From: DATJXG01 sp035500455 | Lineage (GTDB): Bacteria > Acidobacteriota > Terriglobia > Terriglobales > Acidobacteriaceae | DNA length: 14,894 nt | NCBI GenBank assembly: GCA_035500455.1 | Contig: DATJXG010000090.1 | Location: forward strand, 1 to 14,894 | Direction: 5' to 3' | Shown here: in pieces, positions 1 to 11,688 of the stretch | How the letters are laid out: every line of letters starts with the position of its first letter | Numbering within the stretch: position 1 is the stretch's first letter | Translations under genes and position numbers: made by a program | The notes under the pieces: generated by a model | Seen by the model: only the letters and a program-made list of their open reading frames with translations | The model's database searches: none | What the model was told of the DNA's origin: nothing

Positions 1-677
1 TTGTGGTAGATGAGGGCGATCACCGCGATGCTGGTGAGAGTGGCGATAATCCAGCGGGTAGCGGCCCACAACAGCAGAACGTAGAAGCCGAATTCGTGGT
101 CGGTGTGGAAGAGAATGCGGGCTTCGATGCGGCTGCCGAAAGCTACCAGCACGGTGGAGAAAACCAGCGGAATGCCGGCGAGGATGACCAGCGAGAAAGC
201 GATGATGCGCTCTTTGACCAGGCCCCAGGTTTTGGGCAGCTCGTAGGAGCGGCGGAAGCCGTCCATCCAGGAGATGATGACGCCGGAGGCGGTCCACAGA
301 GTGATCAGAGAGGCAGTGATCAGCAGGCCCACCGGGCGGTTTGCGCCCCGGAGGTAGGCCAGGGCGGTGGAGCTACCGGCGGGGAGGATGCGTCCGACGG
401 CGTAAGAAATTTCGCGCAGGTAGGCTTCGGTTTGGCGCGAGGTGGCCAGCACCGATCCCACCACCAGCAGCAGCGGAAAAAACGTGAGAATGGCGGAATA
501 CGCCGAGGCTTTGGCGGTGGCGAAGGCATCGTGCTCAAAGGCCCGCCAGAAGGCCAGCCGCAAGAGGCGCAGGAAGTTCAACATCGGTGATTCAAGGGTA
601 GAACTGGGAGGCAAGGGGCGCAACAGGGAAAGGGAAGCAGGTTCCGACTGCTGCAACCGTTGGGGAGTAGCACTCAT
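1..677 (-). CDS. YihY/BrkB family integral membrane protein (partial, C-terminus off the left edge)
   Basis: About 225 residues are visible. Four hydrophobic segments can be read: around ASAYSAILTFFPLLLVVGSV, RPVGLLITASLITLWTASG, RIIAFSLVILAGIPLVFSTV and FYVLLLWAATRWIIATLTSI. The pattern WRAFEHDAFATAKASAYSAI before the first segment and the alternating helix layout match the YihY/BrkB family, once mis-named ribonuclease BN. It would sit in the inner membrane; its biochemical role is not settled. The start is uncertain. ATG at 677 has a GAGG about 12 bases upstream; ATG at 689 is in frame but has GAGG touching it; ATG at 584 begins closer to the conserved part but has no ribosome site. It follows rpoC on the same strand but beyond a strong terminator hairpin, so it is probably a separate transcription unit. 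Confidence 0.8.
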   Translation of the reverse strand, partial: MSATPQRLQQSEPASLSLLRPLPPSSTLESPMLNFLRLLRLAFWRAFEHDAFATAKASAYSAILTFFPLLLVVGSVLATSRQTEAYLREISYAVGRILPAGSSTALAYLRGANRPVGLLITASLITLWTASGVIISWMDGFRRSYELPKTWGLVKERIIAFSLVILAGIPLVFSTVLVAFGSRIEARILFHTDHEFGFYVLLLWAATRWIIATLTSIAVIALIYH

Positions 678-734
678 TGCGTGAACCATCCTCGAAGAAA
701 TTAATGCCGTTTCCTACGAGCAAATAGAGCCACG

Positions 735-763
735 CTTATAAATAAACAGCCTGAGCCAGAAAA
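735..763 (-). promoter_or_regulatory. Possible sigma70-type promoter for the YihY/BrkB gene
   Basis: On the minus strand TATAAG (735-740, five of six to TATAAT) lies 17 bases after TTTTCT (758-763, a poor -35). It falls between the rpoC terminator and the downstream gene, where a promoter is expected. The -35 match is weak, so this is only a candidate. Confidence 0.3.
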
Positions 764-792
764 AGACGAACGGCGCGAATCACTCGTACGAC

Positions 793-823
793 AAAATGCA
801 GGGGGGCGGACTGGCCGCCCCCT
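793..823 (-). terminator. Intrinsic terminator after rpoC
   Basis: A perfect 8-bp GC-only stem (GGGGGCGG pairing with CCGCCCCC, 802-809 with 815-822) closes a 5-base loop. On the minus strand it starts 18 bases after the rpoC stop codon and is followed a few bases later by a short T run (TGCATTTTG). The T run is short and slightly displaced, so termination may be incomplete, but the position fits the end of the rpoBC transcript. Confidence 0.7.
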
Positions 824-840
824 CACCTTTAACTGTTATT

Positions 841-5034
<4,194 letters not shown>

Positions 5035-5083
5035 GGTGGTCCTCCAACCTGCGGCGGAGTCGTCGCCGCTTTACGGCTCCTCG

Positions 5084-5211
5084 ACCAGTGGCTGGTGGCC
5101 AGTGGTCGGTGGCTAGTTTCTCGGCTGGGGCCTCGGAGCGAAAGCCTTCAGCCTTTTCTTTTCATATCCTGTCGGACAGTGGGCCTGGCTAACCACCAGC
5201 CACTGACCACT
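5084..5211. repeat. Inverted pair of GTGGCTGG-type arms in the rpoB-rpoC spacer
   Basis: The left arm (5084-5118) is made of variants of CAGTGGCTGGTGG and AGTGGTCGGTGGCTAG. The right arm (5187-5211), reverse complemented, reads as the same words: CAGTGGCTGGTGG(TT)AG matches the left arm at 15 of 17 bases, and a second register matches at 14 of 16. The arms enclose about 68 bases with no gene. Transcribed, the spacer could fold into a long imperfect hairpin upstream of the rpoC ribosome site. Confidence 0.75.
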
Positions 5212-5216
5212 CCGCA

Positions 5217-5240
5217 GTGCCGGCGGGACGCCGGCGCACC
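5217..5240. repeat. GC-rich palindrome directly after the rpoB stop codon
   Basis: CCGGCG (5220-5225), a 3-base loop and CGCCGG (5229-5234) form a tight stem, flanked by GTG and CAC. On the minus strand it begins one base after the rpoB stop codon. There is no T run after it, so it is not a classic terminator. It resembles short GCCGGCGGGACGCCGGC repeats that I recall from acidobacterial and other GC-rich genomes, not searched here. Confidence 0.6.
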
Positions 5241-5241
5241 G

Positions 5242-8200
5242 TCAATCCGCTGCCGCCGTCATTACCGGCTTCTTTTCGCCGGCTTTGATCAGCTCCACAT
5301 CCAGGCAGAGCGACTGCAGCTCGCGGATCAGCACGTTGAACGATTCGGGCACGCCCGGCTCCATGGCGGCCTCGCCTTTGACGATGGCCTCATAGATCTT
5401 GGTGCGACCGGAAACGTCGTCCGACTTGGCGGTCAACAGTTCCTGCAGGATGAACGCCGCGCCGTAGGCTTCCAGCGCCCAGACTTCCATTTCGCCGAAG
5501 CGCTGGCCGCCGAACTGGGCTTTTCCGCCCAGCGGCTGCTGGGTGATCAGCGAGTACGGCCCGATGGAGCGGGCGTGAATCTTGTCGTCCACCAGATGCG
5601 AGAGCTTCAGCATGTAGATGTAGCCCACCGTGACCGGCTGCTCGAAGCGTTCTCCGGTCATGCCGTCGTAGAGGAACGTCTTGCCGGATTCCGGCAGACG
5701 CGCCTGCGCCAGCAGCGCCTTGATTTCGCTTTCGCGCGAGCCGTCGAACACCGGCGAGCCCATGAACACGCCTTCGGTCAAAGTCTTCGCGACTCCCGGC
5801 AGTTCTTCCTCGCTGAGTTCGGCGATCTGGTCGGCCAGGCTGGTGTCCTTGAAGAGCGCCTTCAACTCGCGGCGGATAGCATCTTCCTTGGTGTTTTCCT
5901 CCAGAATGCGGGTGACCTTCTTGCCCAGTTCGTGCCCTGCCCATCCCAGGTGGGTCTCAAGAATCTGGCCCACGTTCATACGGGAGGGAACGCCCAGGGG
6001 GTTGAGCACGATTTCCACCGGCGTGCCGTCTTCCAGGCGAGGCATATCCTCGTCGGGCAGGATGCGCGCGATCACGCCCTTGTTGCCATGGCGGCCGGCC
6101 ATCTTGTCGCCCACGCTCAGCTTGCGCTTCATGGCGATGTAAACCTTGACGAGCTTGATGACGCCCGGCGGCAGTTCGTCGCCTTTGCTGAGTTTTTCCT
6201 TCTTCTCGTTGACGATCTTTTTCAGCACGTCGATCTGCCGCGAGGTCATCTCTTCGATCTCGTCGATCTGCTCGTTCACCCGCGGGTCCTTGTCGGCGTA
6301 CTTGATGCGCTTCAGGTTGCGGGTCGAGATGCGCTCGATGGTCTCGCGGTCGAGCACCGTGTCTTTGGTCAGGAGGCGCTTGTTGGTGCGCTCGTCGTGC
6401 AGGTCGGCCTGCACCTCCTTGCCGCCCAGGATATTTTCCAGGCGGTTGAGGCGCTCGTCGGTGAGGATTCGGATTTCGTCCGAAAGGTTCTTTTCCAGTT
6501 TGGCGACCTGCGTGGCTTCGATGGCCTTGGCGCGTTCATCTTTCTCCTGGCCTTTGCGGGAGAAGATTTTCACGTCTACGATCACACCCTCGATGCCCGG
6601 CGGGCAGTAGAGGGAGGCGTCGCGCACGTCGCCGGCCTTTTCGCCGAAGATGGCGCGCAGCAGTTTTTCTTCCGGCGTGAGCTGGGTCTCGCCCTTGGGC
6701 GTGACTTTGCCCACCAGAATGTCGCCTTGTTTGATAGACGCCCCGATGCGGATCACGCCGGCTTCATCCAGATTGCGCAGCATGGACTCGCTGACGTTGG
6801 GGATGTCGCGCGTGACTTCCTCGGGGCCGAGCTTAGTGTCGCGGGCCTCGATCTCGTACTCCTCGATGTGCAGGGAGGTGTAGTAATCGTCCTTCACCAG
6901 CTTTTCGGAGACCAGAATCGCGTCCTCAAAGTTGTAACCGCGCCAGGGCATGAAGGCCACCAGCACGTTGCGGCCGAGTGCCAGCTCGCCTTTGTCGGTG
7001 CAGGGGCCGTCTGCGATCACCTGGCCTTTGATCACGCGCTGTCCCTTCGACACCGTGGGCTTCTGGTTGATGCAGGTGTTCTGGTTGGAGCGCTTGAACT
7101 TGGTGAGCTGGTAGATGTCGCTGCCGACTTCACGCGACAACTGCCCGGGATGGTGCTCGCCCTCGACGCGCACGATGATGCGCTCGGAATCGACGGAATC
7201 GACGATGCCGTTGCGCTTGGCCAGAATGACGGCGCCGGAATCGCGCGCGGTGACGCCTTCCATGCCAGTGCCGACAATCGGAGCCTCGGCGCGGAGCAGA
7301 GGCACGGACTGGCGCTGCATGTTGGCGCCCATGAGGGCGCGGTTAGCGTCGTCGTGCTCCAGGAACGGCACCAGAGACGCGGCCACCGAAACCAGCTGCT
7401 TGGGGCTGACGTCGATGTAATCCACTTCGTCGCGGTTCACCAGAACGAAGTTGCCCGACTTGCGGGCGTTCACCAGGTCGCCGACGATGCGCAGCTTGTC
7501 GTCGAGTTCGACGTTGGCCTGGGCGATGACGTGGCGGTCTTCCTCCCACGCGGAAAGATAGAACGAGTAAGGCTCAAGCTCGGCCGGCTTCTTGCGGCGT
7601 TCTTTGATCTCCTCGTTGATCTTTTGCGCTTCGTGCTTCTCCACGTGCTCGCCGACTTTCCAGTCGCTGTCGCCGGCGTTGACCACGGTGACGTAGTCGA
7701 TGACGCGTCCGCCCTTGACTTTGCGGTAGGGCGACTCGATGAAGCCGTAGTCGTTGATGCGGGCATAGCAGCTCAGCGACGAAATCAGGCCGATGTTCGG
7801 GCCTTCCGGGGTCTCAATCGGGCAGATGCGGCCGTAGTGCGTGGGGTGCACGTCGCGCACTTCGAACCCGGCGCGCTCCCGCGACAATCCGCCCGGCCCA
7901 AGCGCCGAGAGGCGGCGCTTGTGCGTAATCTCGGAGAGCGGATTGGTCTGGTCCATGAACTGCGAGAGCTGCGACGAGCCGAAGAATTCGCGGATCGCGG
8001 CCATCACCGGCTTGGCGTTGACCAGGTCGTGCGGCATGGCGGTGGACATTTCCTGGTACACCGACATTTTTTCCTTGATCGCCCGTTCCATGCGCACCAG
8101 GCCGATGCGGAACTGGTTTTCCAGCAGTTCGCCCACCGCGCGCACCCGGCGGTTGCCCAAGTGATCGATATCATCCACCTGCCCGATGTTCTTGCGCAGC

Positions 8201-9708
8201 TTGAGCAGGTAGCGGATGGTGGCGTAGAAGTCCTCCGGCTCCATGGTGCGGTGGTCGAGGTCGGTGACTTCGTTCTTTTCGAACAGCTTGATGTTGAACT
8301 TCAAGCGGCCCACGCGGGAGAAATCGTACTTGCGCGGGTCGAAGAACATGCCGTGGAACAGGGCCGTGGCGGTATCGAGCGTCGGGGGATCGCCGGGGCG
8401 CAGTTTGCGGTAGATTTCAATCAGCGCTTCCTGCGGGGTCTTCACCGAATCGCGCTTCAGGGTCTGGCTGATCACCGTGCCTACGTCGTCGCGCTCGGGG
8501 AAGAACAGGTGCATTTCGATCACGCCGGAGTCAAGGATCTTGGCGACTTTGTCGGCGGTGAGTTCGCTGTTGGCTTCGAGCAGCACTTCGCCGGTGGTGG
8601 TATCGACTACGTCGCTGGCCACCCAGGCGCCTTCGAGATCGCTCACGTCCACTTCGATCTCGCTGATCTTGGCCTTCTGAATGTCTTTGAGCACCGCGGC
8701 GTTGATCTTGCGGCCGGAGTGCGCGATTTCATCACCCGACTTGTTCTTGATGCTGTGGGCCAGTTTCATACCCAGCAGGTTGGTGGGCTTTTCGGCCGCG
8801 GGGTCGAGCGTCCAGTAAAGCTTCTTGTCGCGGATCGCCAGGCGGTCCACGGTGTAGAAGGTGCGCAGAATGTCTTCGCCGGCGCGCAGGCCGAGGGCAC
8901 GCAGGAAAATCGTGCCCAGGAATTTGCGCTTGCGGTCGATGCGCACGTAGAGCACGTTCTTCTGGTCGTATTCGAACTCCACCCAGGAGCCGCGATAGGG
9001 AATGATCTTTCCCAGGAAATAGGTGCGGTTGTTGGCGGTCTCGAAGAACACGCCAGGCGAGCGGTGCAACTGGCTGACGATCACGCGCTCGGTGCCGTTG
9101 ACGATGAAGGTGCCGTTCTCGGTCATGAGCGGCACGTCGCCGAAAAATACTTCCTGCTCTTTAATGTCGCGGATGGAGCGGTTGCCGGTCTCGGCGTCCT
9201 TCTCGTAGATGGTGAGGCGCATCGTGACCTTGAGCGGAGCGGAGTAGGTCATGCCGCGCTCTTCGCACTCGGCCACGTCGTACTTCAGCTGCAGGCCCAC
9301 CGGGTCGCCGCACTTGTTGCAGAAATCTGGGGTGTTGGCGTTGTAGGTGCCGCACTTCTGGCAGAGCACTTCGCCGGGGTGGAACGGATCGGTAATGACC
9401 GTGGATCCGCAGTTCTTGCAGGTGGTGCGCAGGTGATGCAGCCCTTTCAGGTGGCCGCACTTGCACTCCCAGTTGCCGATCGCGAAATCGACGAACTCCA
9501 GTTGCGAGACGTTGCGGAAGTCGGTAATGGGAAACACCGACTGAAACACCGACTGCAGGCCGGCGTCATCGCGCTCGCTGGGCAGCCGGTCCATTTGCAG
9601 GAAGCGGTCATAGGAGCGCTTCTGAACCTCGATCAGGTTCGGGATCTGGATGGTTGCCGGAATTTTTGAGAAGTCAAAACGTTTACGGAAGGTATTATTC
9701 TTCGCCAT
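5242..9708 (-). CDS. rpoB: DNA-directed RNA polymerase subunit beta
   Basis: 1488 residues, about 146 longer than E. coli beta. It forms the other half of the polymerase active-site cleft. Conserved blocks run in order: GTERVIVSQLHRSPGVFF near 205-222, the rifampicin pocket GSSQLSQFMDQTNPLSEITH from 577, and GDKMAGRHGNKGVIARI near 1200. Asp586, His596 and Ser601 correspond to E. coli Asp516, His526 and Ser531, so the pocket looks drug-sensitive. Residues about 1047-1190 contain the charged SI2-type insertion also seen in E. coli. Unusual is a cysteine-rich insertion at 80-136 with Cys82, 84, 97, 100 and Cys116, 119, 130, 133, which E. coli and Thermus lack. The ATG start has GGAG five to six bases upstream. 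A 607-base spacer separates it from rplL. Confidence 0.98.
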   Translation of the reverse strand: MAKNNTFRKRFDFSKIPATIQIPNLIEVQKRSYDRFLQMDRLPSERDDAGLQSVFQSVFPITDFRNVSQLEFVDFAIGNWECKCGHLKGLHHLRTTCKNCGSTVITDPFHPGEVLCQKCGTYNANTPDFCNKCGDPVGLQLKYDVAECEERGMTYSAPLKVTMRLTIYEKDAETGNRSIRDIKEQEVFFGDVPLMTENGTFIVNGTERVIVSQLHRSPGVFFETANNRTYFLGKIIPYRGSWVEFEYDQKNVLYVRIDRKRKFLGTIFLRALGLRAGEDILRTFYTVDRLAIRDKKLYWTLDPAAEKPTNLLGMKLAHSIKNKSGDEIAHSGRKINAAVLKDIQKAKISEIEVDVSDLEGAWVASDVVDTTTGEVLLEANSELTADKVAKILDSGVIEMHLFFPERDDVGTVISQTLKRDSVKTPQEALIEIYRKLRPGDPPTLDTATALFHGMFFDPRKYDFSRVGRLKFNIKLFEKNEVTDLDHRTMEPEDFYATIRYLLKLRKNIGQVDDIDHLGNRRVRAVGELLENQFRIGLVRMERAIKEKMSVYQEMSTAMPHDLVNAKPVMAAIREFFGSSQLSQFMDQTNPLSEITHKRRLSALGPGGLSRERAGFEVRDVHPTHYGRICPIETPEGPNIGLISSLSCYARINDYGFIESPYRKVKGGRVIDYVTVVNAGDSDWKVGEHVEKHEAQKINEEIKERRKKPAELEPYSFYLSAWEEDRHVIAQANVELDDKLRIVGDLVNARKSGNFVLVNRDEVDYIDVSPKQLVSVAASLVPFLEHDDANRALMGANMQRQSVPLLRAEAPIVGTGMEGVTARDSGAVILAKRNGIVDSVDSERIIVRVEGEHHPGQLSREVGSDIYQLTKFKRSNQNTCINQKPTVSKGQRVIKGQVIADGPCTDKGELALGRNVLVAFMPWRGYNFEDAILVSEKLVKDDYYTSLHIEEYEIEARDTKLGPEEVTRDIPNVSESMLRNLDEAGVIRIGASIKQGDILVGKVTPKGETQLTPEEKLLRAIFGEKAGDVRDASLYCPPGIEGVIVDVKIFSRKGQEKDERAKAIEATQVAKLEKNLSDEIRILTDERLNRLENILGGKEVQADLHDERTNKRLLTKDTVLDRETIERISTRNLKRIKYADKDPRVNEQIDEIEEMTSRQIDVLKKIVNEKKEKLSKGDELPPGVIKLVKVYIAMKRKLSVGDKMAGRHGNKGVIARILPDEDMPRLEDGTPVEIVLNPLGVPSRMNVGQILETHLGWAGHELGKKVTRILEENTKEDAIRRELKALFKDTSLADQIAELSEEELPGVAKTLTEGVFMGSPVFDGSRESEIKALLAQARLPESGKTFLYDGMTGERFEQPVTVGYIYMLKLSHLVDDKIHARSIGPYSLITQQPLGGKAQFGGQRFGEMEVWALEAYGAAFILQELLTAKSDDVSGRTKIYEAIVKGEAAMEPGVPESFNVLIRELQSLCLDVELIKAGEKKPVMTAAAD
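9301..9471 (-). other. Double zinc-ribbon insertion within RpoB (residues 80-136)
   Basis: Two four-cysteine sets: CxC-x12-CxxC (Cys82/84/97/100) and CxxC-x10-CxxC (Cys116/119/130/133). In E. coli the flanking conserved parts (SELQYVSYRLGEP and VQECQIRGVTYSAPL) are almost adjacent, so this is an in-frame insertion of about 60 residues in the beta1/protrusion region. Zinc binding is inferred from the cysteine pattern. Confidence 0.85.
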
Positions 9709-9751
9709 TAGGGCTCCAATGCGTTTCGGGCGCAGCCGGGCACGCTGCGGA

Positions 9752-9884
9752 AGAGCTTCCGGCTGCTGGCTGCCAGCCTCTAGCTCGACGCTTCGATTCA
9801 GTTTTCAGAAACTGCTGCCGCTCGGTATTCCTGCGGCCAAACCTGACGGAAAAAGCCAGAAGCAGCCGCCAGAAGCTAGTGGCT
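9752..9884. repeat. Inverted pair of AGCTTCTGGC-type arms in the rplL-rpoB spacer
   Basis: The left arm (9752-9785) reads AGCTTCCGGCTGCTGGC and on to CTCTAGCT. The right arm (9854-9884), reverse complemented, reads AGCTTCTGGCGGCTG and onward, matching at 13 of the first 15 bases. Arms are about 30 bases with 68 bases between them. It is the most decayed member of the spacer series in this window. Confidence 0.55.
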
Positions 9885-10101
9885 TTCTCTCGGACACGGA
9901 TGCGCCCACGGGGGACATAGTTCCCCGCAGGCGCCGAACCCAGCGCAAGTCGTCAGTTGAATTGTGTCTTTCCGCGCCAGTATCTCTAGGCCTGTTCCGT
10001 TCCGCCGCCCAGCGGAACAGTTTGCCAACCTATGCAGCGACTCCTCTCCGCTTCCCTGGGCCGTTGGAATGGAAAGTCGCTGTCACCTTGGTGAACAGGA
10101 A

Positions 10102-10131
10102 GCGGTGGTAGTTAGATGGTAACACCACCGC
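10102..10131 (-). promoter_or_regulatory. Strong hairpin in the rplL-rpoB spacer (candidate attenuator or RNase III site)
   Basis: On the coding strand GCGGTGGTGTTA pairs with TAACTACCACCGC around the loop CCATC: 12 base pairs with a single bulged base. No U run follows, so a simple Rho-independent terminator is unlikely. Its place upstream of rpoB suggests attenuation, processing or mRNA protection; this is inference. Confidence 0.45.
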
Positions 10132-10229
10132 GAAAGATTCACCACAAAAATTCAGAATTTTGTGCTTGCGGTTTCTGCCTGCGTGGGGGCACGGTTCCAG
10201 GAGATCGGGACCTGCCCGGGCGGGTCTTA

Positions 10230-10267
10230 TTCTGATAAACATAACCCGTTCTGATAAACATAACCCG
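10230..10267. repeat. 19-bp perfect tandem duplication downstream of rplL
   Basis: TTCTGATAAACATAACCCG occurs twice head to tail (10230-10248 and 10249-10267) with no mismatch. GGGCGGG before and CCCGCCC after it can pair, so both copies sit in the loop of a hairpin. Confidence 0.9.
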
Positions 10268-10300
10268 CCCCCAGACCGGCAAAATCGCACAAGCAAACCA

Positions 10301-10328
10301 ACTACTTAACTTCGACTACTTAACTTCG
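10301..10328. repeat. 14-bp perfect tandem duplication spanning the rplL stop codon
   Basis: ACTACTTAACTTCG occurs twice (10301-10314 and 10315-10328). The copy at 10315-10328 includes the last rplL codons and the TAG stop; the other lies just outside the gene. It looks like a recent slippage duplication. Confidence 0.9.
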
Positions 10329-10702
10329 ACCACGGCTCCTGCGTCGGTGAACTTCTTCTTGATGGTCTCAGCCTCTTCCTTGCCGACGCCTTCTTTGATC
10401 GGCTTGGGAGCGCCATCCACCAGATCCTTGGCTTCTTTCAGGCCGAGGCTAGTGACTTCCCGTACTGCCTTGATTACATTGATCTTATTGGCTCCGACTT
10501 CCTTCAGGATAACGCTGAATTCGGTCTTTTCCTCGGCCGGCGCAGCGCCCGCGGCCGCTCCGCCACCCGCACCAGCCACCATGACCGGGGCCGCCGCGGC
10601 TGCCGAGACGCCCAGCCGGGATTCCAGCTTCTTTACCAATTCTGCCGCTTCGAGCAGGGTTAAGCCTGCGATTGAGTCTTCCAACTGCTGCAAGTCCGCC
10701 AT
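10316..10702 (-). CDS. rplL: 50S ribosomal protein L7/L12
   Basis: 128 residues (E. coli 121). It forms the flexible ribosomal stalk that recruits and activates translation GTPases such as EF-Tu and EF-G. The N-terminal dimerisation helices (LEDSIAGLTLLEAAELVKKL) are followed by an alanine- and glycine-rich hinge at about 33-57 and the compact C-terminal factor-binding domain (KTEFSVILKEVGANKINVIK through LGLKEAKDLVDGAPKPIKEG). ATG start with GGAG eight bases upstream. It follows rplJ as in nearly all bacteria, but after an unusually long spacer of 426 bases; the E. coli spacer is under 100. The stop codon lies within a 14-bp tandem duplication. Confidence 0.98.
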   Translation of the reverse strand: MADLQQLEDSIAGLTLLEAAELVKKLESRLGVSAAAAAPVMVAGAGGGAAAGAAPAEEKTEFSVILKEVGANKINVIKAVREVTSLGLKEAKDLVDGAPKPIKEGVGKEEAETIKKKFTDAGAVVEVK

Positions 10703-10977
10703 GTTCAGTTCTCCAATTCCTTTTTGGTATTTTTCTGTGAGACGTTGCCCACGACGCCCCAGATTGACGGCAAGCCCTATTCCGGCTCATCCGAGGGCGA
10801 TTCACCCCTCGATGGCCATTACGGAGGCTTTGCCCGCAATCTGAGACGACGTTACGCCTCGCCTCGCCTTATTTCGTCACCGGGCCAAGTTTCCAGTGCG
10901 GCCAGCCCCTCACGCTACGCCAGACAACGCAGCAGATCGGGACCGCGCAACCCTCGGCAACCGACAACCAAAACCCT

Positions 10978-11128
10978 GATTTGTAATTTGGTGATCTGAA
11001 ATCTGTAATTTGAAAACCGGAAGCTCCCTTCTGCCACCAAGCCAAAAGCAGATTCCTCGCTTCGCTCGGAATGACAAAGTGGGGCGGGTTTTTCAGTTAC
11101 AAATTACAAAATTACCGATTACAAATTC
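10978..11128. repeat. AT-rich period-7/8 inverted-array element, rplJ-rplL spacer
   Basis: The left arm (10978-11018) is a run of units TTTGTAA, TTTGGTGA, TCTGAAA, TCTGTAA and TTTGAAAACC. The right arm (11089-11128), reverse complemented, gives TTTGTAA, TCGGTAA, TTTTGTAA, TTTGTAA and CTGAAAAA. Both arms end in a TGAAAA-type unit facing the centre. On the coding strand the right arm starts at the base after the rplJ stop codon. The 70-base centre includes a second palindrome. Confidence 0.85.
11052..11076. repeat. REP-like palindrome TTCC-GA-GC-GAA-GC-GA-GGAA
   Basis: On the minus strand TGTCATTCCGAGCGAAGC followed by GAGGAATC forms a short hairpin with a symmetrical GA/GA internal loop. It sits in the centre of the rplJ-rplL element. 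The same design recurs at 14636-14672. Similar sequences are, from memory, widespread intergenic repeats in several environmental phyla. Confidence 0.75.
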
Positions 11129-11662
11129 CTAAGCTTCCTTAAACTTGTTCTGCTCCACGCCCTGGCTCAGGACCACCGCCAGGTCGCGGCCCACCGCGTT
11201 CACTGTGGTCACCAGACGCTGCGCCGGCGCATTCAGCAGGAACAGCAACTTGGAATAAATCTCTTCCTTCGAGGGCATGGTGGCCAGCGACTCGATCTCC
11301 TTGATCGAGATCACGCGGCCTTCGACTACGCCCGTCTTGAAGGTGAATTCGGGATTGTCCTTGGCGTACTTCGCGAGCGCCTTGGCCAGGGCCACGGGAT
11401 CGCCTTCGGTGTACGCGATGGAGGTGACGCCCGCCAGGTTCTTCAGCGCGCCTTCCACCTTGCTGCCCTTGGCCGCCCGCTCGGCCAGCGTGTTCTTGAT
11501 GACGCGGTACTTGGCGCCGGAGCTACGCAGGGTTTTGCGCAGTTCGAAATCCTGGGCCACGGTCAGCTTGCTGTAGGTGGCCACCACCAGACTGGAGACG
11601 TTCTTGAGTTCCCGCTCCAGCTTCTCAACCTGCTCGATTTTCTTCGCTTTGGAAACCGCCAT
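11129..11662 (-). CDS. rplJ: 50S ribosomal protein L10
   Basis: 177 residues (E. coli 165). L10 is the stalk base: its N-terminal domain binds 23S rRNA beside L11 and its C-terminal helix carries L7/L12 dimers. The N-terminal part (KKIEQVEKLERELKNVSSLV, then GAKYRVIKNTLAERAA) and the middle TSIAYTEGDPVALAKAL are typical of the family. The tail ending in RDLAVVLSQGVEQNKFKEA is the predicted L7/L12-binding helix. ATG start with AGGG eight bases upstream. In E. coli the L10-L7/L12 complex represses its own leader. Here the leader from rplA is 120 bases and mostly filled by an inverted repeat, and I could not recognise a canonical L10-binding kink-turn. Confidence 0.97.
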   Translation of the reverse strand: MAVSKAKKIEQVEKLERELKNVSSLVVATYSKLTVAQDFELRKTLRSSGAKYRVIKNTLAERAAKGSKVEGALKNLAGVTSIAYTEGDPVALAKALAKYAKDNPEFTFKTGVVEGRVISIKEIESLATMPSKEEIYSKLLFLLNAPAQRLVTTVNAVGRDLAVVLSQGVEQNKFKEA

Positions 11663-11688
11663 GATTCAATCCCTTCGCAACTTGATGG

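Larger units (their letters stand above)
9709..10315 (-). other. 607-base rplL-rpoB spacer, no gene, many inverted repeats
   Basis: No ORF here has a credible start with a ribosome site or a recognisable product. The spacer holds several inverted repeats. They include CGCAGC/GCTGCG (9731-9749), GCAGCCGG (9732-9739) repeated inverted from 9759, GTTCCGC/GCGGAAC around a 6-base loop (9999-10018), the strong hairpin at 10102-10131, CACAAAA(A)TTC/GAATTTTGTG (10143-10164) and the near-perfect palindrome GACCTGCCCGGGCGGGTC (10209-10226). None is followed by a clear T run on the coding strand. E. coli has an attenuator and an RNase III processing site in the same spacer, so a similar role is plausible but unproven. 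Confidence 0.6.
10703..11128 (-). other. 426-base rplJ-rplL spacer: repeat element plus unassigned leader
   Basis: The rplJ-proximal part (10978-11128) is the inverted period-7/8 element with a small palindrome in its centre. The remaining 275 bases before rplL contain no believable gene. One hairpin is visible, CATCCGAGGG/CCCTCGATG with a bulged base (10788-10814). I see no convincing -35/-10 pair. L7/L12 is needed at four to six copies per ribosome, so an rplL-specific promoter or strong ribosome site is expected somewhere here. Confidence 0.6.

Noticed and set aside
3..590. Plus-strand open frame opposite the YihY/BrkB gene
   Set aside because: The minus-strand frame encodes a family-typical membrane protein; the plus frame gives only a hydrophilic Gly/Gln-rich shadow.
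9999..10018. Hairpin GTTCCGC/GCGGAAC as a terminator before rpoB
   Set aside because: No T run follows on the coding strand, and terminating here would cut off rpoB and rpoC.
9650..10111. 153-codon plus-strand frame covering the rpoB start and spacer
   Set aside because: Starts inside rpoB on the opposite strand, and its composition is that of the palindromic spacer, not of a protein.
10030..10296. 88-codon minus-strand frame in the rplL-rpoB spacer
   Set aside because: It runs through strong hairpins and the 19-bp tandem duplication, has no family resemblance and no clear ribosome site.
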